Shown here: positions 1 to 7,937 of the stretch, piece after piece
How the letters are laid out: each line of letters opens with the position of its first letter
Numbering within the stretch: the first letter of the stretch is position 1
From: Micromonospora gifhornensis
GTDB taxonomy: Bacteria > Actinomycetota > Actinomycetes > Mycobacteriales > Micromonosporaceae
Reading direction: 5' to 3'
Assembly: GCF_016863515.1 (NCBI RefSeq)
Contig: NZ_BOPA01000023.1
Coordinates: forward strand, 1-64,000
Length of the DNA: 64,000 nucleotides
Translations under genes and position numbers: made by a program
The notes under the pieces: generated by a model
Seen by the model: the letters and a program-made list of their open reading frames with translations, nothing else
What the model was told of the DNA's origin: nothing
Database searches by the model: none

Positions 1-83
1 GTCACCACCAGGTGACGCCCGCCGCTTGCCGTAGCATCCGGCAGGATTGTGCTGACTGAAACCGACGTCACAGGAGAATTCGC

Positions 84-464
84 ATGAACCAGGCAGCGAG
101 CAAGCCCGAGATCGGTCCGATCGAGGGAGCCCCGCCGGCCGACCTCGTGATCGAGGACATCACCGTCGGCGACGGCCCGGAGGCCCAGCCTGGCCAGGTG
201 GCACGGGTCCACTACGTGGGGGTGGCGCACTCCACCGGCGCGGAGTTCGACGCGTCCTGGAACCGCGGCGAGGCGTTCGAGTTCCCGCTCGGCGGCGGAC
301 GGGTCATCTCCGGCTGGGACCAGGGCGTGGTGGGGATGCGGGTCGGCGGTCGCCGCAAGCTGACCATCCCGCCGCACCTGGGCTACGGCAGCCGGGGTGC
401 CGGTGGTGTCATCAAGCCCAACGAGACCCTGGTGTTCGTGGTCGACCTGCTCGGCGTGCGCTGA
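84..464 (+). CDS. FKBP-type peptidyl-prolyl cis-trans isomerase
   Basis: A 126-residue cytoplasmic protein made almost entirely of one FKBP domain (about residues 33-126). Visible family hallmarks are the entry strand GQVARVHYVG, the FEFPLGGGRVISGWDQG segment, the GGRRKLTIPPHLGYG stretch that forms the active-site pocket, and the closing strand LVFVVDLL. FKBPs catalyse cis-trans isomerisation of Xaa-Pro bonds and act as folding helpers. There is no signal peptide or lipobox, so it should act in the cytosol. The ATG start follows an AGGAG ribosome site at 73-77. It is monocistronic, closed by the hairpin at 474-512 and convergent with the STAS gene. Confidence 0.93.
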   Translation: MNQAASKPEIGPIEGAPPADLVIEDITVGDGPEAQPGQVARVHYVGVAHSTGAEFDASWNRGEAFEFPLGGGRVISGWDQGVVGMRVGGRRKLTIPPHLGYGSRGAGGVIKPNETLVFVVDLLGVR

Positions 465-473
465 GGGCAGCGT

Positions 474-512
474 CGGCGGCGTCGGATGCCTCCCCGGTGT
501 CCGACGCCGCCG
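474..512. terminator. Bidirectional hairpin terminator between FKBP and STAS genes
   Basis: A perfect 13-bp inverted repeat (474-486 with 500-512, core CGGCGGCGTCGGA) sits in the 57-bp gap between two convergent genes. No U-tract follows, as is usual for actinobacterial hairpin terminators. Confidence 0.75.
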
Positions 513-521
513 CTCTGTTGG

Positions 522-875
522 TCAGCAGACGGCCGCGAGCATCCGGTCAGGGGTCGCCTCGGCGATCGGGATGACCCGGCGCAGACCGGTGGCGCGCAGC
601 ACCTTGTCGACCACCGGCGGCGGATCCACAAGCACCAACTGGCCACCCTGGGCCCGCACCCAGAGCCGCGCGGCGATCAACGCGCGCACCCCGGCCGCGG
701 AGAGCAGCCGGACCTCGGAGAGGTCCACTCGCAGCTGCGACCGTGCCGGTGCCGCCCAGAGCGCGGCCCGGAACGCCCCGACAGTGGCGATGTCGATCAC
801 ACCCACCACGCGCACGCACACCACGTCGTCCGACACCGTGGTCTCGACGTGGAATCGTTCCTCGCGCTCTCGCAT
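522..875 (-). CDS. STAS-domain anti-sigma factor antagonist
   Basis: A 117-residue single STAS-domain protein. The motif VDLSEVRLLSAAGVRAL (about 50-66) is the conserved SpoIIAA/RsbV-type loop. Ser59 in LLSAAGV is the residue that a partner anti-sigma kinase would phosphorylate. Such proteins bind an RsbW-like kinase and free an alternative sigma factor. No kinase or sigma gene is adjacent, so the partner must lie elsewhere. The gene is monocistronic and convergent with the FKBP gene. The ATG at 875 begins MREREERF. Family assignment is firm; the controlled sigma factor is unknown. Confidence 0.85.
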   Translation of the reverse strand: MREREERFHVETTVSDDVVCVRVVGVIDIATVGAFRAALWAAPARSQLRVDLSEVRLLSAAGVRALIAARLWVRAQGGQLVLVDPPPVVDKVLRATGLRRVIPIAEATPDRMLAAVC

Positions 876-1019
876 GAGTCGAACCTATCCAGCGGGACCG
901 ACACTTTCACCCTGCGCAGAGATGGTTCCGGGTAGATCCAGGGCATGACCCGCAGACCCACCGGGTCCACCCTAGGGAGGATCCCCCGCGCCGGTGTCGT
1001 ACGCCGACGCGGGCGGCAT

Positions 1020-1048
1020 CCGGGCCGGCCCGTGACGAGCCGGCCCGG
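1020..1048 (-). terminator. Hairpin terminator after L,D-transpeptidase gene
   Basis: A perfect 10-bp stem (CCGGGCCGGC at 1020-1029 with 1039-1048), flanked by a shorter GTAC-type repeat, sits 15 bp beyond the stop of the leftward L,D-transpeptidase gene. Confidence 0.6.
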
Positions 1049-1062
1049 AGCGTACGGACGCC

Positions 1063-2325
1063 TCAGCCGCCGCTGGCGGACGGTGCCGGCTCCGGTGAGC
1101 CACCGGCCACCGCGCCGGGATCCGGCGCCTGGGTCGGGGTGGGTTGCAGCCCGGCCGGCACCGGCAGCGCGCTGCCCTTGGCGAACTGCTCCCAGCTGAC
1201 GTTCCAGGCGGTCCAGCCGTTGCCCTCGTCGAGTGGGACCTCGGTGCCCTTGACGGTGACCAGGTCGCCGACCTGGGTGACGCCCATCAACCAGTCGGCG
1301 TTGGCCGCCGACAGGTTCGTGCACCCGTGCGACACGTTGGTGTAGCCCTGGTCCCCCTCCGACCACGGGGCGCCGTGGATGAACTCACCGCGCCAGGTGA
1401 GCCGTTGCGCGTCCTCCACGTCGACCACGTACGGATCGGCCGAACCCCGGGTGTCGAAGGTGGTGAAGTCGTGCTTCTCCATGATCACCATCTTGCCGCT
1501 GGAGGTCGGCGTGCTCGGTTTGCCGAGACTGACCGGCAGCTTGCGCAGCAGCTTGCCGTCCTGGAACACCGACATCCGCTTGGTCGCGTTGTCGATCTCC
1601 AACTGGACCTGCCGGCCGATCTTCGAGGTGGCCCGCTTGTCCGTGTCGCCGACGTACTCCTTGCCGATGGGCAGGCCCTCCAGTCCCGACCGGACGCTGA
1701 TCGTCGTCCCCGGTCGCCAGAAGTCGGGCGCCCGGTAATAGACCTGGCTGCCGTCGGACACCCAGGACCAGGTGCCCGGCTGCGGCGGATCCGTCTTCAC
1801 GAACAATCGACGCTGCACATCCGCCCGCGCCTCTTTCGGAATGGGCGGGTCGAAGGCGACGGTTACCGGCATCGCCGTGCCGTACGTCCGATTGCCGGCG
1901 AAATACAGCACGCTACTGATGGCCGGTTTCGACGATTTCGGCTGAGTGGTGAACGTGGTCTTACGGGTGACCGTGTCCCCCGAGTCGCCGGTGACGGTCA
2001 CCTCCGCGGTGTACGTCCGCTTCGGTGCCAGTGGCTTGCTCGGCACCCATCCGGTGCCGTCCTCGCGTGGCTCCGCCTCGACGGCGGCGCCCTTGTCGTC
2101 GGTGATGCGGACGGCGGTCACCCGGCCGTGCTTGACGTCGGTGCCGATCTCGCCGCTGATCGGCACGTCACGGGTGCCCTCGGCCGGAGTGACGGTCACC
2201 TCCGGCTTGGCCCGCGCCTCGGCCTGCTGCTGGCCGGGCCTGCGGTCGCTGGTGCATGCCCCCAACGCCAACGGTGCCGCCGCGACGGTCACCGCGAACA
2301 GCGTCAGTCGCCGCCTGAACCTCAT
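1063..2325 (-). CDS. L,D-transpeptidase lipoprotein (YkuD catalytic domain, Ig-like N-terminal domains)
   Basis: A 420-residue cell-wall enzyme. It has a basic N-terminus, a hydrophobic stretch and a lipobox (APLALGAC, Cys about 23), so it should be a membrane-anchored exported lipoprotein. Two Ig-like domains follow (about 40-240), then a YkuD domain with the catalytic signature FIHGAPW...SHGCTNL (His333, Cys335). These enzymes form 3-3 meso-DAP cross-links in peptidoglycan by carbapenem-sensitive transpeptidation. The Pro/Ala/Ser-rich C-terminal tail is disordered. The open frame extends upstream to 2760, but ATG 2325 directly precedes the lipoprotein signal and follows a GGGGGGA ribosome site, so it is the start. 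Confidence 0.93.
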   Translation of the reverse strand: MRFRRRLTLFAVTVAAAPLALGACTSDRRPGQQQAEARAKPEVTVTPAEGTRDVPISGEIGTDVKHGRVTAVRITDDKGAAVEAEPREDGTGWVPSKPLAPKRTYTAEVTVTGDSGDTVTRKTTFTTQPKSSKPAISSVLYFAGNRTYGTAMPVTVAFDPPIPKEARADVQRRLFVKTDPPQPGTWSWVSDGSQVYYRAPDFWRPGTTISVRSGLEGLPIGKEYVGDTDKRATSKIGRQVQLEIDNATKRMSVFQDGKLLRKLPVSLGKPSTPTSSGKMVIMEKHDFTTFDTRGSADPYVVDVEDAQRLTWRGEFIHGAPWSEGDQGYTNVSHGCTNLSAANADWLMGVTQVGDLVTVKGTEVPLDEGNGWTAWNVSWEQFAKGSALPVPAGLQPTPTQAPDPGAVAGGSPEPAPSASGG

Positions 2326-2550
2326 GATGATCGTCCCCCCGTTTATCTCCGTCCTCTGCCACATTCTCTCTGCCGGACACCGACTGTTTTGCAATTTCGG
2401 AAAGAGCGAAGAAAAGCGCGGCCCCGACACTTCCGCGAATTCCGCACCGCCTCGGCCCCTCAGATACCCGGTAGCGCAGCGAAGGGCGGTGCCGCCGCGA
2501 ATGTCCCGGCCCGTGCCGAGCGGGCGCCCTCCGGTCGGCGGACAGCCGAA

Positions 2551-2589
2551 CGCGCCCGGCGTCCCCTTGTAGGGGGGATGCCGGGCGCG
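2551..2589 (-). terminator. Hairpin terminator of the bkd operon
   Basis: The 16-nt arms 2551-2566 and 2574-2589 (core CGCGCCCGGC) pair with one G-U wobble around a short loop, just beyond the stop of the leftward E2 gene. The rest of the 281-bp gap to 2325 carries the transpeptidase promoter region, with nothing else recognised. Confidence 0.7.
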
Positions 2590-2606
2590 TGGTGGTGGTG
2601 CCGGAC

Positions 2607-4007
2607 TCAGACGGCGGCGATGAGCGCCTCCGGCCGCTCGACACAGTCGGCGACATGCCGCAGGAACCCGCCGGCCACCCCGCCGTCGCAGACCCGATGG
2701 TCGAAGGTGAGGCTGAGCTGGGTGACCTTGCGGACCGCGAGTTGACCGTCGACCACCCACGGCTTGTCGACGATGCGACCCACCCCGAGCAGCGCCGCTT
2801 CCGGGTGGTTGATGATCGGCGTGGAGCCGTCGACACCGAACACGCCGTAGTTGTTGAGCGTGAAGGTGCCCCCGGTCAGCCGCGCCGGTGGCAGCTCGCC
2901 GGCGCGGGCGGCCTGCGTGGTGGCGGCCAACTCGGCGGCCAGTTCCATGGTGGTCAGCCGGTCGGCGTCGCGCAGCACCGGAACCAGCAGACCCCGGTCG
3001 GTCTGGGCGGCGATGCCCAGATGCACCCCGGCGGACTGCACGATCCGCTGTCCCTCGGTGTCGACCCGGGCGTTGAGCTGCGGGTAGCGCCGCAGGCCGG
3101 ACAGGCAGATGCGGGCCAGCAGGGCCAGGATGCTCACCGGCCGGTCGGGGTACGCGGCGTTGATCGCGGCCCGGGTCGCCAGCAGGGCGGTGGCGTCGGC
3201 GTCCACCCAGATGGTCACCTCGGGGATCTCCCGGCGACTGCGGGAGAGCTTGTCGGCGATCACCTTGCGGATGCCGGTCAACGGAATGACCTGATCCCCC
3301 GCCCCGGTCGGGGCCAGCCCGACGTGCGCCGCCGACTGCGCGGCGATGGACGAGTCAACGGTGGTGGAGGTCGCGGCGTCGGCCGCCGCCTCCACGTCCG
3401 CTCGCCGGATCACGCCGCCGGGCCCGCTGCCGCGTACCGTGGCCAGGTCCACCCCGCGCTCGCGGGCCAGCCGACGCACGATCGGCGAGATGACCAGGGC
3501 CGTGGCCGACTGTGACGGTACGGACGTGACCACCGGTGCCGGGACGGCGGCCGCTGGCGCCGGGGCGGCCGGAGCTGGGGCCGTCGGAGCCGGAGCTGGG
3601 GCCGTCGGAGCCGGGGCGGCCGGCGAGGCGGTGGCGTGGGCGACGGGGCGGGCCCGCCGACGGCGGCGTGCCCCGCCGTGTCCGGTGCCGTACCCGATGA
3701 GGACGTTGCCGGAACCGGCCCGCTCCTCCTCCCGGTAGACCGCGTGCCCGACCGGTTCGGACCCGCCGTCCGCCGCCACGGTGATCAGCGGCTGGCCGAC
3801 CGGGCGCACCTCACCCTCCGCGCCGTGCAGGGCCACGACCCGGCCGGCGTACGGGCAGGGCACGTCCACGACGGCCTTGGCGGTCTCCACCTCGACCACG
3901 GTCTGGTCCACGGTGACGACGTCGCCGACCGCGACCCGCCACTGCACGATCTCCGCTTCGGCGAGCCCCTCGCCGAGGTCGGGTAGGAGGAAGACCTGCT
4001 CGCTCAT
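2607..4007 (-). CDS. bkdC: Dihydrolipoamide acyltransferase (E2) of branched-chain 2-oxoacid dehydrogenase
   Basis: A 466-residue E2 subunit. It has an N-terminal lipoyl domain with the lipoylated lysine in VETAKAVVDV (Lys44), a long Ala/Pro-rich swinging linker, a peripheral-subunit-binding domain (SPIVRRLARERGVDL...GGVIRRADV), and a catalytic domain with the active-site HRVCDGG (His437, Asp441). It transfers the acyl group from E1-bound TPP to CoA, making branched acyl-CoA primers for fatty acids and amino-acid catabolism. The start at ATG 4007 overlaps the E1beta stop by 4 bp (ATGA), which argues against the longer frame to 4055. Branched-chain rather than pyruvate specificity is inferred from the separate E1alpha/E1beta genes and the Lrp neighbour. 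No E3 gene is in view. Confidence 0.92.
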   Translation of the reverse strand: MSEQVFLLPDLGEGLAEAEIVQWRVAVGDVVTVDQTVVEVETAKAVVDVPCPYAGRVVALHGAEGEVRPVGQPLITVAADGGSEPVGHAVYREEERAGSGNVLIGYGTGHGGARRRRRARPVAHATASPAAPAPTAPAPAPTAPAPAAPAPAAAVPAPVVTSVPSQSATALVISPIVRRLARERGVDLATVRGSGPGGVIRRADVEAAADAATSTTVDSSIAAQSAAHVGLAPTGAGDQVIPLTGIRKVIADKLSRSRREIPEVTIWVDADATALLATRAAINAAYPDRPVSILALLARICLSGLRRYPQLNARVDTEGQRIVQSAGVHLGIAAQTDRGLLVPVLRDADRLTTMELAAELAATTQAARAGELPPARLTGGTFTLNNYGVFGVDGSTPIINHPEAALLGVGRIVDKPWVVDGQLAVRKVTQLSLTFDHRVCDGGVAGGFLRHVADCVERPEALIAAV

Positions 4008-5020
4008 GCCGGCACCCCGTCGGTCAGCCACCGGGAGTCCGGCTGGTCGTCCCACTGCAGCCGGGCCACCGCGTCGAGCACCCGGTCGACCGAGGGCAGG
4101 TGGGTGTGCTCCAGCATCGGCGCGGGGTACGGGATGTCCAACCCGGACACCCGCAGCACCGGGGCGTGCAGGGCGTGGAAGCAGCGCTCCTGCACCCGGG
4201 CGGCGATCTCCGCGCCCACCCCGGCGAAGCCCTGCGCCTCCTGCACCACCACGCAGCGACCGGTACGGCGTACCGAGGCGGCGATCGTGGCGTCGTCGAA
4301 CGGCACGATGGTGCGTACGTCGACGACCTCCAGGTCCCAGCCCTCCTCCTTGGCGGCCTCGGCGGCCTCCAGGGCGACCGGCACCGCCGGGCCGTAGGCG
4401 ACAAGGGTGGCGTCGCGGCCGGGCCGGCGTACGACCGCCCGACCGAAGGGCTCGGTACGCGCCGGAAGGTCCGCCTCGCCGCTGGCGAAGTAGAGCTTCT
4501 TCGGCTCCATGAAGACCACCGGGTCCGGGTCGTCGATCGCCTCGCGCATCAGCGAGTACGCGTCGGCGACGGTCGCCGGGGTGATCACCTTCAGGCCCGG
4601 GGTGTGGGCGTAGTACGCCTCGGAGGAGTCACAGTGGTGCTCCACCCCACCGATGCCCCCGGCGTACGGCACCCGGATGACCATCGGCACGCTGAGCGCG
4701 CCACGGGTGCGGTTGCGCAGCTTCGCCACGTGCGAGGCGATCTGCTCGAAGGCCGGGTACGCGAACGCGTCGAACTGCATCTCGACCACCGGACGCAGCC
4801 CGGACATGGCCAGCCCGACGGCGAACCCGACGATGCCGGCCTCGGCCAGCGGGGTGTCGAAGCAGCGCTTGTCGCCGAAGCGGGCCTGCAGGCCGTCGGT
4901 GATCCGGAAGACCCCGCCCAACTGGCCGACGTCCTCGCCGAAGACGACTACCCGCTCGTCGTCGAGCATCGCGTCGGCGAGGGCGGCGTTGAGGGCCTTC
5001 GCCATCGTCATGGTGGCCAT
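4004..5020 (-). CDS. bkdB: 2-oxoacid dehydrogenase E1 beta subunit (transketolase-like)
   Basis: A 338-residue E1beta subunit. It opens with MTMAKALNAALADAM and contains FGEDVGQLGGVFRIT, the DTPLAEAGIVGFAVGLA segment that contacts TPP, and a transketolase C-terminal domain ending in DIPYPAPMLEHTHLP. With E1alpha it forms the heterotetramer that decarboxylates branched-chain 2-oxoacids and reductively acylates the E2 lipoyl arm. The start codon overlaps the E1alpha stop by 1 bp (TGATG) and the stop overlaps the E2 start by 4 bp, so the three genes are translationally coupled. Length and motifs are typical of the family. Confidence 0.93.
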   Translation of the reverse strand: MATMTMAKALNAALADAMLDDERVVVFGEDVGQLGGVFRITDGLQARFGDKRCFDTPLAEAGIVGFAVGLAMSGLRPVVEMQFDAFAYPAFEQIASHVAKLRNRTRGALSVPMVIRVPYAGGIGGVEHHCDSSEAYYAHTPGLKVITPATVADAYSLMREAIDDPDPVVFMEPKKLYFASGEADLPARTEPFGRAVVRRPGRDATLVAYGPAVPVALEAAEAAKEEGWDLEVVDVRTIVPFDDATIAASVRRTGRCVVVQEAQGFAGVGAEIAARVQERCFHALHAPVLRVSGLDIPYPAPMLEHTHLPSVDRVLDAVARLQWDDQPDSRWLTDGVPA

Positions 5021-6186
5021 CAGGCGTCCTCCTCCTGCGTCGCGGCCAGCTCGGCGCGTACCTGTTCCCGCTGCTCCACCAGTTGCGGGGTGGGCTCGGC
5101 GTAGACGTGCTCGAAGAGGCTGAGCGGGTCGACGGTGGGCTGGACGTTCATCCGCTCGCGCAGCCGCGCCGCGTACGCCTCGGCCTCCTCGGCGATCTCG
5201 GCGACGGCGGCGTCGTCGAGCACCTCGCGGGCCCGCAGGTAGCTCTCCAGCCGGGTGATCGGGTCACGCTCGCGCCACGCCTCGACCTCCTCGGCGTCGC
5301 GGTAGCGGGTCTGGTCGTCGGCGTTGGTGTGCGGCTCCATCCGGTAGGTGTGCGCCTCCACCAGGTACGGCCCCTTGCCGGCCCGGGCGTGCGCGACGGC
5401 CCGGTTCAGCACCGCCAGCACCGCGACCGGGTCGTTGCCGTCGACCTGCTCGCTCGGCACCCCGTAGCCGACGCCCTTGTAGGCCAGGGTCGGCGCGGCG
5501 GTCTGCCGGGACAGCGGAACGCTGATCGCGTACCTGTTGTTCTGCACGAAGTAGACGACCGGTGCCTTGAACACGGCGGCGAAGTTGACGCCCTCGTGGA
5601 AGTCGCCCTCGCTGGTGGCGCCGTCACCGATGTAGACCAGCGCGACGGTGTCCCGCCCCTGGTACGACTCGCCGTAGGCCAGGCCGGCGGCGTGCACGCA
5701 CTGGGTGGCCAGCGGGGTGCACTGCGGGGCGGTGCGCACCTCGGTGGGGTCGTACCCGCAGTGCCAGTCGCCGCGCAGCAGGGTGAGCACCTCGACCGGG
5801 TCGATGCCGCGGGCGGTCAGCGCCATCGACTCGCGGTAGGTGGGGAACACCCAGTCGTCCTCGCGCAGCGCCAGGACGCCGCCGACCTGGCAGGCCTCCT
5901 GGCCCCGGGAGGACGGGTAGACGGCCAGCCGGCCCTGCTTGGTCAGCGCGGTGGCCTGCGCGTCGAAGCGGCGGCCGACCACCATCCGCCGGTACATCTC
6001 GCGCAGCGCCTCGACGGGCGGCTCGGGATAGTCGGGGTGGGCCGGCAGCGGGGTGCCGTCGGAGTTCAGCAACCGGACCGGCTCGGCCTGCGGCATCAGG
6101 CCGGCGGACGGGTCCGGTGCGGCCGGGGTGGCCGGCCGGCGCTTTCGCGGGGACGCCCTGCGCGCCGCCTGGGGGGTCGTGGTCAC
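5020..6186 (-). CDS. bkdA: 2-oxoacid dehydrogenase E1 alpha subunit (TPP-binding)
   Basis: A 388-residue E1alpha subunit and first gene of the operon. The TPP/Mg-binding motif GDGATSEGDFHEGVNFAAVF followed by PVVYFVQNN is intact, and the phosphorylation-loop region YRMEPHTNADDQTRYRD is present. The N-terminal 40 residues are Arg/Ala/Pro-rich and probably disordered. The GTG start at 6186 follows an AGGAGG ribosome site. The gene diverges from the Lrp/AsnC gene across a 103-bp gap, the classic arrangement in which the regulator senses amino acids and controls bkd expression. The complex feeds isobutyryl-, isovaleryl- and 2-methylbutyryl-CoA into branched fatty-acid synthesis. Confidence 0.93.
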   Translation of the reverse strand: MTTTPQAARRASPRKRRPATPAAPDPSAGLMPQAEPVRLLNSDGTPLPAHPDYPEPPVEALREMYRRMVVGRRFDAQATALTKQGRLAVYPSSRGQEACQVGGVLALREDDWVFPTYRESMALTARGIDPVEVLTLLRGDWHCGYDPTEVRTAPQCTPLATQCVHAAGLAYGESYQGRDTVALVYIGDGATSEGDFHEGVNFAAVFKAPVVYFVQNNRYAISVPLSRQTAAPTLAYKGVGYGVPSEQVDGNDPVAVLAVLNRAVAHARAGKGPYLVEAHTYRMEPHTNADDQTRYRDAEEVEAWRERDPITRLESYLRAREVLDDAAVAEIAEEAEAYAARLRERMNVQPTVDPLSLFEHVYAEPTPQLVEQREQVRAELAATQEEDA

Positions 6187-6289
6187 GGCGAACCTCCTGG
6201 ACGTGTGGTGGCCCTATGCTCCTTTGGTTGGATGATTGACTCAAGATGCCCGGTGAACGCGGGATGATTGGCACCGAGGGGAGGCTGCG
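6187..6289. promoter_or_regulatory. Divergent bkd/lrp promoter region
   Basis: This 103-bp gap separates the divergent E1alpha and Lrp genes and must carry both promoters. It is clearly more A/T-rich than its surroundings around TTTGGTTGGATGATTGACTC (about 6233-6252), the likely regulator-binding and promoter core. Individual -10 and -35 boxes are not clear enough to assign. Confidence 0.5.
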
Positions 6290-6793
6290 ATGGGCCAGGA
6301 GACCGTCAACGGCCCGGCCGTGACGAGCGCCACGGGACGTTCGGCACAACTGGACGAGGTGGACCGGCGGTTGCTCGACGAGTTGACCCGCGACGGGCGG
6401 ATGTCCATCCGTACCCTCGCCGAGCGGGTGCACGTGTCCCGGACCAACGCGTACGCCCGGGTCGAGCGGCTGGTCCGGGACGGGGTGATCACCGGGTTCA
6501 CCGCTCGGGTCGCCCCGGAACCGGCCGGCCTGGGCACCTCGGCGTACATCGCGTTGACCATCCGGCAGAACACCTGGCGGGAGGTCTCGGCGGAGCTGGC
6601 GCAGGTGCGCTACGTCGAACACGTGGCGCTGCTCAGCGGCGAGCACGACGTGCTGGCCCTGGTCCGCGCGCCGGACAACGCCACCCTGCGGGACGTGGTG
6701 CTGGACCGGGTCCAGCGCATCTCCGGGGTGCTGTCCACCCGCAGCTGGCTGGTCTTCGAGGAGTACGCCGGGGTCAACAGCCCCTGGTCGTAG
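6290..6793 (+). CDS. bkdR: Lrp/AsnC family transcriptional regulator (BkdR-like)
   Basis: A 167-residue regulator. The N-terminal winged helix starts at LDEVDRRLLDELTRDGRMSI with recognition helix VSRTNAYARVERLV (about 50-63). A C-terminal RAM/ligand-binding domain follows, including VEHVALLSGEHDVLALVRA. Lrp/AsnC proteins form octamers or discs that sense amino acids. Divergent placement from the E1alpha-E1beta-E2 operon points to control of branched-chain oxoacid catabolism; the name BkdR is inferred from that context. The ATG start follows a GGGGAGG ribosome site. The gene is convergent with the LigD-polymerase gene, only 6 bp away. Confidence 0.88.
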   Translation: MGQETVNGPAVTSATGRSAQLDEVDRRLLDELTRDGRMSIRTLAERVHVSRTNAYARVERLVRDGVITGFTARVAPEPAGLGTSAYIALTIRQNTWREVSAELAQVRYVEHVALLSGEHDVLALVRAPDNATLRDVVLDRVQRISGVLSTRSWLVFEEYAGVNSPWS

Positions 6794-6799
6794 CGGGGC

Positions 6800-7783
6800 T
6801 CAGCGTTCCGGTGGCGCGGCGAGGCCCTCCCGGTCGGCCAACTCCAGCAGCCGGTCCAGCGAAAATCGGGCCTCGTCCAGTCCCGCGTGCAGGTCGCCGT
6901 GTTGGGCGAACCGGCCGGGCATGCTCACCACGTCGAAGTCCTCCGGCCGGACTTCGTCCAGCTCGGCCCAGTCCAGCGGCGCGGAGACCAACGCCTGCGG
7001 GGTCGGGCGGATCGAGTAGGCCGAGGCCATCGTGTGGTCGCGGGCCATCTGGTTGTAGTCGATGAAGACCGGCCGGTCCCGCTGCTCGCGCCACCAGGTG
7101 GTGGTGACCAGGTCGGGGCGGCGACGTTGCAGCTCGCACCCCAACGCCAGCACCGCGCGCCGGCAGTCACCGAAGCTCCACCGGGGTTCGATCGGGACGT
7201 AGACGTGCAGGCCCCGGCCGCCGGTGGTCTTCGGGTAGCCGGTCAGACCCAACTCGTCGAGGAAGCGCCGCACCTCGTGCGCCACCGGCACCACCTGGTC
7301 GAACCCGACGCCGGGCATCGGGTCCAGGTCGATGCGCAGCTGATCGGGCCGCTCCACGTCGGCGCGGGTCACCGGCCAGGGGTGGAAGCGCAGGGTGCCC
7401 AGGTTGACCGCCCAGATCACCACCGCCAACTCCCCCGGTGCGACCTCGTCGGCGGTGCGACCGCTGGGAAAGGTGATGTGGGCGGTGCCCACCCAGTCGG
7501 GCGCGCCGGACGGCACCCGCTTCTGATAGAAGGCGTCGCCCCGGTTGTCCTGCCGGGTGGCGATTGTCGCCCCCTCGAACACCCCCCGTGGCCACCGTTC
7601 CAGCATGGTCGGGCGATCCCGCAGCGCACGCAGGATGCCGTCACCCACGGCGAGGAAGTAGCGCACCACGTCCAGCTTGGTCAGCCCACGCTCCGGGAAG
7701 TACGGCTTGTCCGGGCTGGAGACGCGAACCGTCCGCCGCCCCACCTGGATCTCCTCGGCCGTACCCGCCATGGACATCACCAT
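6800..7783 (-). CDS. Stand-alone LigD-type polymerase/primase (NHEJ PolDom)
   Basis: A 327-residue protein that matches only the archaeo-eukaryotic primase-like polymerase domain of LigD. Key features are SSPDKPYFPERGLTKLDVVRYF near the N-terminus, the metal-binding LRIDLDPMPG motif, the TTGGRGLHVYVPI strand and the final YNQMARDHTMASAYSIRP signature. These polymerases add ribonucleotides or dNTPs to gap and end-joining intermediates in Ku-dependent repair. No ligase or nuclease domain is fused and no ku gene is nearby, as is common in actinobacteria that split LigD functions. ATGs at 7783, 7777 and 7771 are all possible starts and none has a strong ribosome site. Confidence 0.9.
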   Translation of the reverse strand: MVMSMAGTAEEIQVGRRTVRVSSPDKPYFPERGLTKLDVVRYFLAVGDGILRALRDRPTMLERWPRGVFEGATIATRQDNRGDAFYQKRVPSGAPDWVGTAHITFPSGRTADEVAPGELAVVIWAVNLGTLRFHPWPVTRADVERPDQLRIDLDPMPGVGFDQVVPVAHEVRRFLDELGLTGYPKTTGGRGLHVYVPIEPRWSFGDCRRAVLALGCELQRRRPDLVTTTWWREQRDRPVFIDYNQMARDHTMASAYSIRPTPQALVSAPLDWAELDEVRPEDFDVVSMPGRFAQHGDLHAGLDEARFSLDRLLELADREGLAAPPER

Positions 7784-7937
7784 AGGCGTGTCGATGGCCG
7801 GGTGGGGTGCGACGTCCTGGGGTGTAACGCCACATATCGAACGGACGCTTCTGATGTGAGAGCGGGCAACCCGTCCGCCACCGCCGGGCCGCCCGCACGA
7901 GGGTGCCGCACGGCGGGTCGCACCCTGGGGAGTCTGT

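Noticed and set aside
1144..2745. A 533-codon plus-strand frame opposite the L,D-transpeptidase gene
   Set aside because: It is antisense to a gene with catalytic motifs and signal peptide, and its translation is low-complexity.
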